Shown: positions 42,007-54,064 of the stretch, in pieces
Layout of the letters: each line of letters starts with the position of its first letter
Position numbering within the stretch: the stretch's first letter is position 1
From: Amaurobius ferox
Lineage: Eukaryota > Arthropoda > Arachnida > Araneae > Amaurobiidae
Length of the DNA stretch: 64,000 nucleotides
Reading direction: 5' to 3'
Assembly (NCBI GenBank): GCA_951213105.1
Contig: OX578144.1
Coordinates: 82,907,015 to 82,971,014, forward strand
The notes under the pieces: model-generated
Databases searched by the model: none
Told to the model about the DNA's origin: nothing
What the model saw: the letters and a program-made list of their open reading frames with translations, nothing else
Position numbers and translations under genes: made by a program

Positions 42007-42282
42007 GGGGCGCGGTAGCCCATTGGTTAGCGCGCTGGAGTTGCACTCGGTAGGCCCGGGTTCGATTCCAGCCACTGCCAAAGTGTTCATGCGGAGTACG
42101 ATCACGTTAAACATGTGGGTCTGAAAGTCCTTCCGAGAGGTTGGTGGTAGGGGAAGGAGGGTACGGTCCCTGTGGATGCCTCCCCCACTGGGTTCCGGTC
42201 CAAATTGGGTGGCACTTCCCGACCGTCCAAACAGTTACCTTACACCTTTCTGGTAGGTCGGACGGTCTGGGTTTCAACAACA
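42007..42282 (+). mobile_element. tRNA-derived SINE with 15-bp TSD
   Basis: The head has RNA polymerase III boxes: A-box-like TGGTTAGCGCGCTGG and B-box GGTTCGATTCC, about 35 bp apart. The body runs through 'gtgttcatgcggagtacg', 'ccttccgagaggttggtgg' and 'ccactgggttccgg' to a tail 'ggtcggacggtctgggtttcaac' plus AAC repeats. ACATGAATCAGGGGG flanks it (41992-42006 and 42283-42297). About 276 bp and apparently complete; the unit is mobilised by a LINE enzyme in trans. It is the parent form for the tail-only pieces and the composite at 32186. Confidence 0.9.
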
Positions 42283-42997
42283 ACATGAATCAGGGGGCAG
42301 ATCAATCAAAGAACTAACACAGAAACGAAATGCTACAAATGGAGGTTATAGTAATGACCAGATGTTATAGATAGTCATTATAAGTAGTTTCAAACTTCAA
42401 TTATCAAGTAAATATCAATTTTATATGTAACTAGCATAAATACTCTAGCACAGTTTTATAGTTATCACCGGACATTGTATATCATTAAGAGAGGCGGATT
42501 ACAGCATAAGCAATTATTTATGCGACCATTTTGAGCAACGAACACGCCTGGAAAGCATTAATTTACATCGCATACATAGGTAATTAAGAAAATCGGTTAA
42601 ATTTCGCAGAAAATATCGTCAGACAAACATACAAAGAAACAAAAACAAATCTCTTCCTACTCAAAAGTAAAAAGCTTAGACGTTTCGCCCGCTCTCTTCA
42701 ATAATTAAATATATATTTATTTGACTCTTACATTAAATATTAATTGTTCTATATACATAGTAAAATAGAATGTACTGGAATTGTGTTCAAAATGGAAATT
42801 TGTTCTTCAATAGATTTACACGTTTTAAGCATCTTCGAAAATGAATCATGCAATTATACGAGTATCCTGAAGTTATTACAGCTTTTAACGGCCTACTCTC
42901 TTTCAAAATAACCCAATTCGCCAAATAAAAATGTAAATTATTTTAAAATACCAATTGTGCAATGTAATTGCAAGTAAATATCCATTACATGTGCAGT

Positions 42998-43130
42998 AAA
43001 AGATGTTTTGAATAATTATAAAAGATGTTTTACATAATTATAAAAGATGTTTAGCATAATTATAAAATATGTTTTGCATAATTATAAAATAGGCTTTGTA
43101 TAATTATAAAATATGTTTTGCATAATTTTA
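42998..43130. repeat. ~22-bp tandem repeat, six units
   Basis: Units of the form 'ataattataaaagatgttttgc' follow one another, later units changing to 'aaaatatgttttgc'. Confidence 0.9.
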
Positions 43131-43319
43131 ACGCATAAGTTACTTTCAAATATAGTTCAGCTAAATTATTCTTTATTCACAGGTGTTATGAACATTCTTT
43201 GAAGATTAAAAATTTCTTTATTGTTAATAGAATTCCTTCATTATACATTTCTTTTAAAACTGCATTAAATAATAAAACAGCATTTACTATGATAAAAAAT
43301 TTCATTAGTAAATGTGATT

Positions 43320-43445
43320 GCTACTGGTGAAATATTATCTTTAGCATTTTAGTTGGTTCCTGCTTTTCTCTAAAATACGCTCGTCAATTTCTAGAAAATC
43401 CGCTGCTTGTAAGGGTAGATGCATCCGTAGCTGCGAATATGCTAA
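43320..43445. repeat. Dispersed repeat shared with 61530-61650
   Basis: 'tcctgcttttctctaaaatacgc' and 'tcaatttctagaaaatccgct' are common to both places, with the same order and spacing. At 61.6 kb it lies just before an A-like element, as it does here (43660). Confidence 0.7.
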
Positions 43446-43659
43446 AATCTATTTTTACCCGTTTTTTCCAAGCGATTAATCAAAGCGGTCTGAATCGAAA
43501 ATCTTTACTTGTAACGTCATGATGTTCCAATTTAAAATACTAACTATCTGCACCAATCGCGAAATATGTTCTGGCAAAGGAGGCTAAGAAGTTTCAGTAT
43601 TTACTCATTGTAATAATTGTTTCAAATTATTATTGAAACTCTTAATTCGTTCTTGAGTA

Positions 43660-44180
43660 ATTGCATCCACAGATTCGTAGACCCACATAATAATATATAC
43701 ACACACAGACATCACCTCAAAAACGTTCTGTTCGAGAACAAGAATGCTTAAAACATGCTCTTCAGTCGAAAACTCGAATTCAAATTTTCGACCCCATCAC
43801 AATACTTTTCCTTATACGTTATACTGTATATGAATAGAGATAGTGAAAAGAACGTAGAAAAGAACGTAGAAAAGAACGCTGAAAATGATGAGATATTTTT
43901 GATGATGAAAAGAATAAGATCAACCCTATTACTCTAGAACTAGCGGTTCTCGATATATTTTAGTTTATTCGCATGTTTGCTAAGCCGCCTTTGAAAATAA
44001 GTCCAGTTACCAAAGGAAAATAAGATTTGAATTAAAAGTGCAAATTCAGTGTAATTTCAAATAATTATGCGTGTATTTTAGTGCAATTAAAATAGAACTA
44101 ATGAGTTATTAATGAAGTAAAAAGAAAATGAAATTGAATCTGTAGCGAAAGTCAGGTACTGCACACATCAGATTTGTATT
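43660..44180. mobile_element. Two divergent A-like fragments, opposed
   Basis: 43660-43855 reads plus: 'cacacacagacatcacctcaaaaacg', 'gtcgaaaactcgaattcaaattttcgac', then a decayed palindrome. 43900-44180 reads minus and matches the A-like insert at 8850-9080 (attactctagaactagcggttctcgatat; gcacacatcagattt). A 13-bp 'aaaagaacgtaga' repeat lies between them (43847-43880). Confidence 0.55.
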
Positions 44181-44250
44181 GTTGTAGTCAATTTCATATT
44201 CTACTTTTCGGACTTCCTTAAACAGGAGATTAGTATTTCTTGCTAAAATA

Positions 44251-45276
44251 TCTTATGTGGATAGGACATGACTTTCCCTCCACGCAAGCAATTTACTTTT
44301 TTTACAGTGGAAAAATGATGTATAACATTTTGGACACAATGTTTTAGCGTTGAATTTGGCTCTTTTCCGGATGAAAACCTGTAAAAACATTTCGAAGTAC
44401 ATCCAATTAACATATATTTCGCCCCACTATAAATTCACAACTATCAATATTGCATCCGCAATAAGCAATATAGTTTAAATGTTAAAATATTTCAATAATT
44501 AATTCATAAATTAAACGATAATTTTGCGTCATATTTGCAATTTTGACTATATTTTCTTCAATCTGTGGCGATATATCGCCAAGTTGTCAATATTTTGCTA
44601 ATTTGATCGCCAAGTTCGGCAAATTTATCACTAAGCGTGACACACCGATGAAAGGAAGAGCTTTTTTTTATATACCATAAGTGACTACTGGCGAATTGTT
44701 TTTCATAAAAATACGAAACTATTATACAACTATCTTCTCTCGTGAATGGAACGAATTGGATCCACAGGAATAATATTAACAAATTTGTCGTCTGATATTC
44801 TATTAAAAGTTAATATTTTTTTCAATTTTATGTAATATTTTCGATAAATGTATTAGTAGAAACTGAAATATTTTAATAGATCATGCTAACAGTCTAATGT
44901 ATGTCATTCGTTTTCTAATGAAAAATTGCATCAGAAATGATAGTTTATGTAACATTATTAAATGTTCAGATTTTTAAAGATTATTTCAAAATTTCATTCG
45001 AAAATTTGGGGCTCTTCCAAGCATTCGATTGCATTTAAAATCAATATAATTTCAGTAATCACCGACTGTAGTATTTGTACAAAATTTCCACAACGCTCCA
45101 TTATTTTGTGAGATATCGCTTCCACGGGGTCATGGGCATGCACACACACACAGACATGACATCAAAAACGCTTGATTCGTGTTCAGGAATGTTTGAAACG
45201 TGCTCTTCCATCAAGAAATTCTAATTTTTGATTCCATCACAAATACTTTCTTTAAACTACGAATTTAGGAAAAGTA
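44251..45276 (+). mobile_element. Divergent family A element
   Basis: Starts TCTTATGTGGATAGGACATG and ends 'gaatttaggaaaagta'. It has the 'gatcgccaagttcggcaaatttatcactaagcgtgacacaccgatg' block shared with 61670-61730, and a short CA tract at 45143-45152. About 1.03 kb; a separate subfamily from the copies at 20-22 kb. Confidence 0.65.
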
Positions 45277-45284
45277 AAAATGCG

Positions 45285-46085
45285 CTAAGTTTGCTACGCT
45301 CTAGCTTTATCGGTACGTACGCTTGCTGCGAAAACGTTTGCATTTCGCAGTTTCCTTGATAGGATGGAAATTGCACCAAATCATAGTATATATGATAAAA
45401 CGAAATAATATTTTATATACCATTTATTATTAAAAGAATTTGGTAGATAATAAAACAACTCAATTTTGCTAATTGAATTTTTTATTTCTTTTTAAATCAC
45501 TCGTTTTGCAGCACGGTATATGGTCTGTGAAATTTCCAACTGTCGTTGATTTTACAGCTATAATAGTAATGGTTGGAAATCTTACAGATTCGTTTATTTT
45601 TAGTCTAACTATATGATGATCCAACATATGACTTTCCCTACACATTGACAAATTTCGATAATACATGAAAACAGTAACACAAATTAAAACTCTCTTATAT
45701 CCATATCGCTCTAAAATAAATGTAATTTTTTTATGTTATTAATTAAAATAAGCATTCCTATTGCATATAATTCGATTGATAATTTCTAGAGATATCGAGT
45801 TCCTGAGAAAATGCAAAATTACTGATATCTCGAGAACTACTAGTGCTAACTAATAAAAATTATGCTCATGTAGTTCTAGATAAACGTATTTACAGGTCAT
45901 TTAGTCAGATGAATATAGTAAACGCATTTAAATATTTTATTATTTGTTCGATCTCATAATAAAATAATTAAATATTTTAAGTATAGCAGGGCTTATCATA
46001 TCGAAAATTATAATGTTCTGTAATTGCCCCGTATTTGGATCTAAATTTTTAAAAAACTGTCGGTAGGATGGATGTTTCATTAAAA
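45285..46085 (+). repeat. Dispersed repeat E, copy 1
   Basis: Closely matches 54670-55480 and partly 49900-50480. Shared blocks include 'aaaacgtttgca-ttcgcagttt', 'aataaaacaactca', 'taatagtaatggttggaaatctta' and 'gtctaactatatgatgat'. The second half has family A-like signals (atgactttccctacacatt; atctcgagaactac). No coding capacity. Confidence 0.65.
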
Positions 46086-46107
46086 AGTTTTAATTGAAAT
46101 ACTTTAA

Positions 46108-47935
46108 TTGAAAAGTTTTAATTGCCTGCAAGAGCTGGCATCGGATATTGATGGCCGTTCGCAATTATCCTCTACAGAATGTTCTGTGGATGTTTGTGAA
46201 AGCCTTGCAGCGCAGTATTTCATTGGTGTCATTCGTGACTCAGAAATCAAGCGTTTTTATGACCTAATGCAATGTTCTGAAAGCTGCATTGCACTTTAGT
46301 CTGCAAGTTTGAATGCTCTTGAGAAGCATCTCGCTTGTTTCATTAATCGACAGTATATAGCGCGGTTTTGACTGATCGTACTTCAAGATTTGAGATGCTG
46401 TACACTATGAAGGAAATAAAAGACATGCTGCAGAGGCAAAGCAGCGATGAATTTAAACGAACATCTAGAAGGGATTGTGTACTGGACCAACGGAGAAAGA
46501 GGACATATGAAGAGAAACTGTCCATTCTTCAACCAAGAGAATAAGTGGGCATCCTATTCTGAAAATGGGGCATCTAAAACCTTGCTGATTTCATCGTTGC
46601 ATGGAGTAGATAATGGACTTTACATCGTGGGTCATATAAGCAACATCGAATGTCAAATGCTTCTAGACACGGGTGCGAAAATGACCGTCATTAAAAGTGA
46701 AGTATCTCACCGAATTAATGGCTAACTTTTTTATTCGGCACCCTCTATCTCTCTGTGCACAGTTACCGTAGAAGCAGCAAATGTGCATGAAAAAATATAA
46801 CTTACTACGTACTGTCGGGCTGAGCCATTATCATCATGTTGCTTGTATTGCGGACATTTATGACCTATGCATTTTCGGACTGGACTTTTCAATAAAACAA
46901 CAATTCGACCCAGACTTCAAGAATAACGAATTACGGACAACTACCGAAGCTATTCCTTTATTTGGAACAGAAACGGGAGACATCCTGGAGTGCACCATAG
47001 TTTCTGTCGAAGATGTTTCGCTCCCTCACAAAGCGTGTCTGGTAAGAGTATTCCGGGAAGGCCCAAGTATACGTGGAATGGTAGGAACAGATTTTAATAT
47101 CTCCGGACTATAAAGAAAAATAAATTCTTGTGGATGTCTCAAAAGATCTCGGACCTGTCCGAATTTCAAACATTATCGACAGGCGCAAAATATTTCATAA
47201 AGGAGAGCAGTTTGCGTCATGCTCTGCGGTAACCAGTGTAATGTGTGGTTATTTAAAAGATAGAGACAGCAGTCCCGAACATCTAAGCGCCATCTCGCGG
47301 ACTAAATCGTGAATAACACGAGGCGTATAAAAGACTCACTCCTGAGTTCCGTGAAATCTTCTGGTTAGCTTCGAAAGACATGCGACGGACCGGACTAACT
47401 AAACATATAATCGACATAACCAACCAACTCCCGATTAAATAAGCACCTCGAAAACTTTCACTCCCAAATAAAGAAGTAAATAAGCTTTTATAAGACATAT
47501 GGGAAAACGACGTAATAGAGTAATCAAGCCCTTGGAAATCGTCTTTGCGAAAGAGAAATATTGTTCTGCAAGATTCTATGTTGATTATAGAAGACTCAAC
47601 TCTGTAACAAAGAAAGACAGCTATCCACTGCCAAGAATTGACGATTCTTTAGATTCCCTCTCTTGGAGCAAGTGGTTTCCTACTCTAGATCTTAAGAGAG
47701 GTTACTGACAATTGGAAATCCATCTTGAGGATAGAGAAAAGACAGCTTTTATCACATGACATGATTTCTGGCAGTTTAAAGTCATGGTTTTTGGACTTTG
47801 TAAAGCACTCGCAACATTTGAAAGTCTGATGGAGACCGGGCTGAAAGGATTCTCTATTTGGATGGTATAATTATTATTAGATGTTCATTTGATGAACATC
47901 TACAAAATCTTAGGTGGGTATAAATGAAGAGTGCT
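46108..47935 (+). pseudogene. Ty3/gypsy gag-pro-RT, heavily broken
   Basis: Remains of the polyprotein of an LTR retrotransposon. A gag piece (ELASDIDGRSQLSSTECSVD) is at 46125-46300. The nucleocapsid knuckle is degraded (ERGHMKRNCPFF, about 46493-46530; the first Cys are lost). The protease motif LLDTGAKMTV is at 46660-46690. An RT-leading segment (TGLTKHIIDITNQLPIK) follows at 47390, then VDYRRLNSVTKKDSYPLPRIDDSLD and LDLKRGY (47578-47708), DREKTAF and FKVMVFGLC. The catalytic YLDD box appears as YLDG at about 47857, so one Asp is lost. There are many stops and shifts. RNase H, integrase and env are not seen. Confidence 0.85.
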
Positions 47936-48211
47936 AATTGTTAAAAATTGAAGAGTGCTAATTGTTAAAAATTGAGGAATACTAATTGTTAAAAATTGAA
48001 GAGTGCTAATTTAAAATTAAATCCTTCAAATTTCAACGTATTCCAGAAAGAAATCTCATGTTCGGGACAAATGATTTCTGAAAAGGTTATAAAGACCGAT
48101 CCTGACAAAATCAATGCCTGCAAAAATGGTGCAGAATGCAAGATGTTCATTTAATAAGGAGTTTCGTCGGTCTGTGTACCTATTAGCATTATTTCCAATA
48201 TCGTCTTTCTA

Positions 48212-48690
48212 GGGTTGCCACTTGCGGAACTTCGCAGAAGGGTTTCCATATATCACGATTTTTCGCAAATTTGGCGACATTTGGCAACTTTCCGAATCGT
48301 CGAGAAGCACTTCGAAATTATCATTATTCTACGTGATATGAGAGATTTCCAGATGCTCCTATAGAGACACTATAAAAGGTGTCATCACTCCTTTAGAGAG
48401 TTATTGACTTGATACGAGATGTATTGAACTATCATTTTGGTCAATATTTTGAGAATAGTAGCAGCTGCTTTGTGAAATGACTTTCGTCAATTTTTTGAGA
48501 ATATCAGTTATTTTTGTGAATGTTGTTTTACTGTATATTGTTCCTGTTTATGCTATGTTTGTGAATAAACCTGTTAGTTATCCAGAAATATGGACTCATT
48601 CTTGTATCCTGCGTGCACACCTACGATTCCAGAGGATACATCGTAAAAATATTCACGCAAAAGCATTTCCGCTGCAGCTATGATTTATTC
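48212..48690 (+). mobile_element. LTR-like sequence
   Basis: Opens 'agggttgccacttgcgg' and contains 'tttggcgacatttggcaac', 'ttgagaatagtagcagctgc', 'gaataaacctgttag' (possible polyadenylation signal AATAAA) and 'tatggactcattcttg'. Shares these with 18206-19540. Its complement is recognisable in the LTR at 48973-49430, so the two LTRs face each other. Confidence 0.55.
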
Positions 48691-48699
48691 TTTCACTTC

Positions 48700-48972
48700 A
48701 ATTTGAACAGATATTAATTATTTTTCTTTATCTCATCTTGTATCACTTTCATTTCAACTTTTACATTCTTACTCACGGCTTTATTCTCTCTTTCATGGAT
48801 TCTTTTCCTGATTTCATCTTTTCTTGCATTTTTCCTATCATCGATTTTTGCCTGGCCTGTATTTCTTTAATAAATTATCTCATCTCGCGTAACTGTTCCA
48901 CTCTTTTTTTTCTAGTTTGGGGAGCCATAACCGCTTGACAAGTTTTCTGAAATCCCACTTCAGGCGCCAATT
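48700..48972 (-). pseudogene. Gypsy-type primer-binding site and gag start
   Basis: Read on minus: next to the LTR border is TGGCGCCTGAAGTGGGAT (48953-48970), a primer-binding site beginning TGG as expected for pairing with a tRNA 3' CCA. A gag N-terminal coiled-coil remnant follows (KEIQARQKSMIGKMQEKM, about 48790-48880), rich in Lys/Glu with stops after it. Confidence 0.65.
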
Positions 48973-49430
48973 TGCTACAAGGTGTGTTCTCTGGAATCGT
49001 GGGTGCACTGTCAGTGTACAAGAATGAGTGCCCATTTCTCAATAACTAATACCTTCATTTGCAAGAATTAATTACCATAAATACGTATAATGTACAGTCA
49101 ATAATTGAAAACTAACTCGCAAGATCATTAATTAACTGTCAGATATAAAAAGCAATGAAATTATCAGTTAATTACACAAAGCTACGGATACTATTCTTAA
49201 AACACTGACGTATTTCCCAAATCAATGTAGCTGGTATTACATCAACTGCTCTCCCACTCCGCGATGTCCCCTTTTATGTACTCTCCATAGAAACTCACAG
49301 AAGTGACTCGTATCTTCCTGAATTTTCATTATTTCGAGAAGGTTCAAGTACATTCGAAAATTTACCAAAAATCGCCAAGGCAAAACTTTAAACCCTGCCT
49401 TGAGTGTTCAAATATGACAACCCTACATCA
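48973..49430 (-). mobile_element. LTR (gypsy-type) next to primer-binding site
   Basis: On minus it begins TGATGTAGGGTTGTCATATT and ends CACACCTTGTAGCA, so TG...CA ends, about 458 bp, three bases from the primer-binding site. A TATA-like 'gtacataaaagggg' sits at about 49265-49280. No matching LTR in the same orientation is seen, so the element is broken. Confidence 0.7.
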
Positions 49431-51103
49431 GGAATGGTTACCTGCAAATGTGGTTTTTACCATCTGGTTCTCAAAACAGCCTCCACTGCTGCAAGCTTTT
49501 TACATGTTTGTAACAATATACATATCTTCTACAACAGAACTTCGACATAAACAGTAAATGAATATTTTTGGCTTTGCCCATGCTATTGCAAATTCTGGGT
49601 TACTGAAGTTTTAGAGTAGTTAATAGCTTTTATAATGTGTATTTTTCAGAAGTGTTAATATGCTAAAGTAGCATTTGGGCACATTCATTTAAATTTTAGG
49701 ACATTTTATGTACCCAAACATTTGTACATTTTGTGGAGAACAAAGGGTGACATTTGGGAACTGACTCCGTAATTTGTGACGTCTCGACACCTTAAGACAC
49801 ATAGAATATTCCAAGCTTGTAATACCAGCCTTAACTACATATGTATTTATGTTCATTTTAATTCACTACGAACGCTTTAGCAGATTCGCAGATTACATGA
49901 AAGACAGGAACTCATCGATTACTTCGATTGAAACGAAATAGTATTTTATAAACCATTTTATTTTAAAATATTTAGATAGATAATGAAACAATTTGCAATT
50001 TTTGGTTGGATTAAACTGATGCAGCAACGTTTCCAAAATCATGCTATATGGTCTGTGAAGTTTTCCATTGTCATAGAGTCAACATATATAATAGTGATGG
50101 TTTTAAAGCGTGCAGTGTGTTCCGTCTTACATTCAAAGACCTAATGCGCCCTAAATATGATTTTACCACAAATGATCAACTTTTGATATCATAGGAGAGC
50201 AATAACACAAATCAGAGCTTTCTTATATCCATATTCAGTTAAACATCTATATGATTTTGTTGCTGCTAATAAGCATACAAAAAACCATATAATTTGACTG
50301 ATTATGTCAACTCTCTTGTAATAAGAGACATTTTTAATATGTCGGAAACGATTCGTGATAACTACTATAGAATGATCTTCATGTATTTCCGTTTAAACAA
50401 ACTTGCAAAGTACTTACTTATTTAAATATAGCAAAAGTATTTAAATATTTTATTATTCCTTCGATTACAGATTAAATACTTGCAATATCTGAGTATAACA
50501 TGAGCTGCCGTATTCTGACCTTATTCTGTGAATGATGTCAATGGTCTGTCATTTTCTTATAGACAAAAAATTTCACTTCAAGCTTTTTTATCTAAATATA
50601 TTTTAAATCCTTTTACTGAGGTTCTAATTTAAAAACAATAAATAATTAAAAATACACCATGCATTCCCCTTGTCCTATTAACACTAAATATCAATTTTCT
50701 CAATCTAATCAGAAGATAGCACTATGCTTCCGAAGATATAGCTCTAAGCTCCAGAAGATATGACGATAAGCTTCAAAAAATATAGCCTAAGGTATCGCTT
50801 TCAAAGTATATAGGATAGGCTATAGTTTTAGACGATACAGTGATATAGATATTGTCTTTAAAATTGATAGCTTAGGCCATAAATCTTAGCAGATATAGCG
50901 TTAAGCTTTTGAAAATATAGCCTAGGATATTGCCTTTAAAAATATATCTTAGGCTACAACTTTAGAATATGTAGCCAACATGAGGATTATGAGCCTTCAA
51001 TAGGGTACCCAGATCTAATAGTATAGTTTTGCTTCTGCGGGGAATAATATGAGATTTTTTATAACTTTTTATTATTATTCCTGTAGTTGGGTAGTAGTAA
51101 GGG
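49431..51103. other. Dispersed repeat E copy and a ~28-bp tandem repeat
   Basis: 49900-50480 is the most diverged copy of the repeat seen at 45285 and 54670. At 50710-50975 a degenerate tandem of about 26-30 bp units (of the form 'gaagatatagcctaagctt') runs for some nine units. No gene. Confidence 0.6.
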
Positions 51104-51265
51104 GGATCCGGCTGGAACAATGGAAGAGGAGTGATCAATGACGACTTCAAAAGGGGGCGTGGATTGTGACGTCAGAGCACGTGGTGTGTGACGTCACGTG
51201 AAGTGGAAGTGAAAGTGTTTGTTTTAGTGGAGTTGAATTGTTTTCTCGTAATCTTCTTCTACTTC
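51104..51265 (+). repeat. Left arm of a long inverted repeat
   Basis: Runs from GGGGGATCCGGCTGG to about 'tctcgtaatcttctt' and is the inverted counterpart of 54065-54215. It is richer in G/C than the surroundings and carries TGACGTCA, CACGTG and 'gtgaaagtgtttgttttagtggagttga'. Confidence 0.75.
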
Positions 51266-51284
51266 TTTCTTGTTCTTGGCAAAG

Positions 51285-52214
51285 AAGCAAAATAGAGATT
51301 GACCAGAGCGTTCAGTGGGCTGACGAAAATCCTCACGTTGTGGCACCAGTGCCTTTACACGGAGCTAAAGGGACTGTGTGGTGCGGCATCGCAAGCACAT
51401 TCGTTCTAGGTCCGTACTTCTTCGAAGGGGTCACTTCCAATGGTATGCAAACGTGCTCCATCACAGTACCTCGATATAAAACAATATTGCAGAATTACGT
51501 AATTCCAGAATTGCAACAGCGAAATGTCGTTAATGACATTGTATGGATGCAAGATGGTGCTCTTCCACACTTTGCTATATGTGTTCAAGAAGTGCTGCAA
51601 CAGAACTTTGGTGATAGAGTCATCTCCCGTAACTTTGCAGTTTCGTGGCCACCGCTATCCCCCGACCTCACACCGATAGATTTCTGTTTCTGGGGTTATC
51701 TGAAATCTGAGGTGTACACATCAAATCCATGAGATTTGTCAGAATTGAAAGATGCCATAAAACGTGAAGTTATTCAAATTCCTCCAGCGATGTTACGTTT
51801 GTCATTGTTGTCAACAATCTCCCTCATGCAATGCGTTATCGTCTGCGAAGGTGGGCACGTTGAAAACTTGTAATTCCATTAAAAGATTTTTCCCTTTCGT
51901 CTCCTGTGTTGTCATTGGTCCTCTACAATGATTTTCTTTGCAAATGTTTTACGCCGCCAATTTTCTTCATACGTGTAGTTTTCCAACACCATTTATGGTT
52001 TTTCAATGCTCTGATCAATTTGCTCAGGAAAAAGAGTGGGTGTTGCCATTCGAAAATTTCGAAATTGTTTCACTGTAACCGTAACCGTGAGAGCTCTATT
52101 ATTTGAAATAATCGCAATCTCGAACACATACCTTCAAATAACAATATCTGAAGAAATTTCCTTTCCATTGGTTCAGCGGATAGGCCGCTAGGGGTTCATA
52201 TATCGGCGAAGTTT
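51285..52214 (+). pseudogene. DD41D-type mariner transposase and right TIR
   Basis: 5'-truncated. It reads VQWADENPHVVAPVPLHGAKGTVWCG, then WMQDGALPHF (second Asp) and SPDLTPIDFCFWGYLKSEVY (third), 41 residues apart. A stop follows TSNP; the frame then continues DLSELKDAIKREVIQIPPAML to GGHVENL-stop at 51873. The element ends 'accaccctgta' next to (TA)n at 52214. The first Asp and DNA-binding region are absent. It lies inside the 51.1-54.2 kb inverted-repeat unit and probably arrived later. Confidence 0.83.
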
Positions 52215-52302
52215 TTATGACCACCCTGTATATATATATATATTATTCAACAAAATTCATTAAATTTTGGTACATACTTTCTCCTTCATTACTATGTAAG
52301 TT

Positions 52303-53142
52303 TTAAATATTTTTAAATAATGATTTAATATTTAAACCATCAAAAAATTCTTCTTCACAAAGTACCGTATTGAGATCAATATTTCTATTTCTTTCAATGA
52401 AGTCTTTTGCTATTTGACACCGGATTAAATGATATAAAGAGCGTTCAAAATATTCATGAAATTTATCAGCACGATTCATCGTTAAACAGTCATGCATAAA
52501 CCGCGTTTCTTAAGTTTCACGACATCCAAAACAGTTAAACAGTTCTGTAATTTTTAAAGTAATTGCAACTGATAAACACATATTCAGTGAGTCCGTTATG
52601 TCTTTCATGTTATTTAGCTGGCCAATCAAATGAGAATCTGATTTCAATTCATCCATCTGTTGATGACTGAAGTAAGCTAAAGTTTCTATAATAAAATTTT
52701 CTTTAAATTTATCTGTAATTAAAGAGGCTGAGTTATGTAGTTTTAAAAACTGAGCACTGTTAAGCAAAACATTATCAAACAAGAACTCAAATCTCAAATT
52801 TTTCCATTGGAACAGTCTTTGAAATACATACACTCGTTCACCCTCTATCATTTGTATTGATATGCACACATCAAGAACTTTGTCCAATAAGTCATTAAAA
52901 CTCTTTAGTTGTTTCTCCATGAAGTCCCACACTGTAGGGGATATAGTAATTCCATTTTTCGTCAGACGTAATATTACGTCATTGTTTATTATATATCGTG
53001 GGATATGCACACGGGTATATCCCTTAGAGGAACTCACTTGAACAAAGTTTTCTCCACTCAGGTGTATCAAATCGTAAGGCACAGATTCTTGTTTCAACGC
53101 CTTATAATCTCTCGAACATTTCTCCCTTTGTTCACGTTCCGC
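52303..53142 (-). pseudogene. PC4-like domain protein, one internal stop
   Basis: The minus frame runs AEREQREKCSRDYKALKQESVPYDL from 53142, through a region that fits the PC4/p15 single-strand DNA-binding fold: NFVQVSSSKGYTRVHIPRYI (two beta strands), then LTKNGITISPTVWDFMEKQL, equivalent to the conserved 'KGISLNPEQW' turn-helix. A 150-residue C-terminal part of unknown kind follows. A TAA after CFGCRET (about 52508) interrupts the frame, which then goes on ETRFMHDCLTMNRADKFHEYFERSLYHLIRC to KSLFKNI-stop at 52303. No ATG start is evident: the frame is open back to a TGA at 53143. PC4 proteins bind ssDNA and act in transcription; viruses and mobile elements can carry such domains. Assignment is by eye. 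Confidence 0.6.
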
Positions 53143-53639
53143 TCACTTTCGCATTCTGGGTTCTAGTGAACAAATGTTTCATAAATGTCCAAAAGAACGC
53201 TTCAATTTTAATATTTTAGAATTCATCAGCAAATGTTCACAGCACTGATAGTATACATCCCCTGTTGCAATCGCCACTAAATCTCACCAGCAAGTATGCA
53301 TGAGCTTACACAGTTGAGCCATGCCTGAGCCAGCAAGTATGTTGAGCTTAACCGTTGCCATTCTGCATCAACAAATTTTTTTATCTCCAATAGAAATTCA
53401 AATAAATATTAAAGCTACATGTGTGAAATCAACAGCAGCGAATCTACTGTTGCCCTTTCAAAGATACCTGTAGAAACTTGTTTTAAGATGACGTCATGAA
53501 ACTGTACGACCAATCATATTCACTCCACGTGTCTAAGGAATAAATATTAGAAGCAGCCATGGGATGACTCAACTCGTTTTACATAGCAACACGACGATGT
53601 GATATTGCGCAGAGCTCAACTAGTGTAAGAATTTCCAAA

Positions 53640-53920
53640 TCATTATCTTTTACTTTGCATTACAACCCCTGAAAACACGTGATATTCATTTAAATATATT
53701 TATTTCCAAAACATTCACTTCTACTTTCACTACAATCCCCCGAAAAAATACGTGATATGATGTTATGTTAAATTTATTTTAATACATTAATTTTCAAAAC
53801 ATTCACTTCTACTTTCACTACATCCCCCGAAAAACACGTGGTATGACATTATATGTATTTCCAAAACATTTACTTCTACTTTCACTTTGGACTTCAATCC
53901 TCCTCAAAACACGTGGAGTC
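53640..53920. repeat. Tandem repeat with CACGTG motifs
   Basis: Four units of about 70-90 bp, each with 'ttccaaaacattcacttctactttcacta', then 'cccc-gaaaa-acacgtg-tat'. Three of the four keep CACGTG, an E-box palindrome. They lie 500-780 bp upstream of the PC4-like reading frame with respect to its direction. Confidence 0.85.
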
Positions 53921-54064
53921 ATTCTCAAAATCGCAGAATTTCAAACCTCCCGTAAAATAACATGGGGTGTGCCGTCATCCATTCCACATTATGATAAATT
54001 TACTCGTTGCCATTCTGTAAAAAGAAATTCTAAAAGTTAAACAACTCAACTCACATAAACAAAC

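Noticed and set aside
42007..42085. A real tRNA gene
   Set aside because: The A and B boxes are there, but no complete cloverleaf with an anticodon arm can be drawn and the sequence continues as a SINE body with a TSD.
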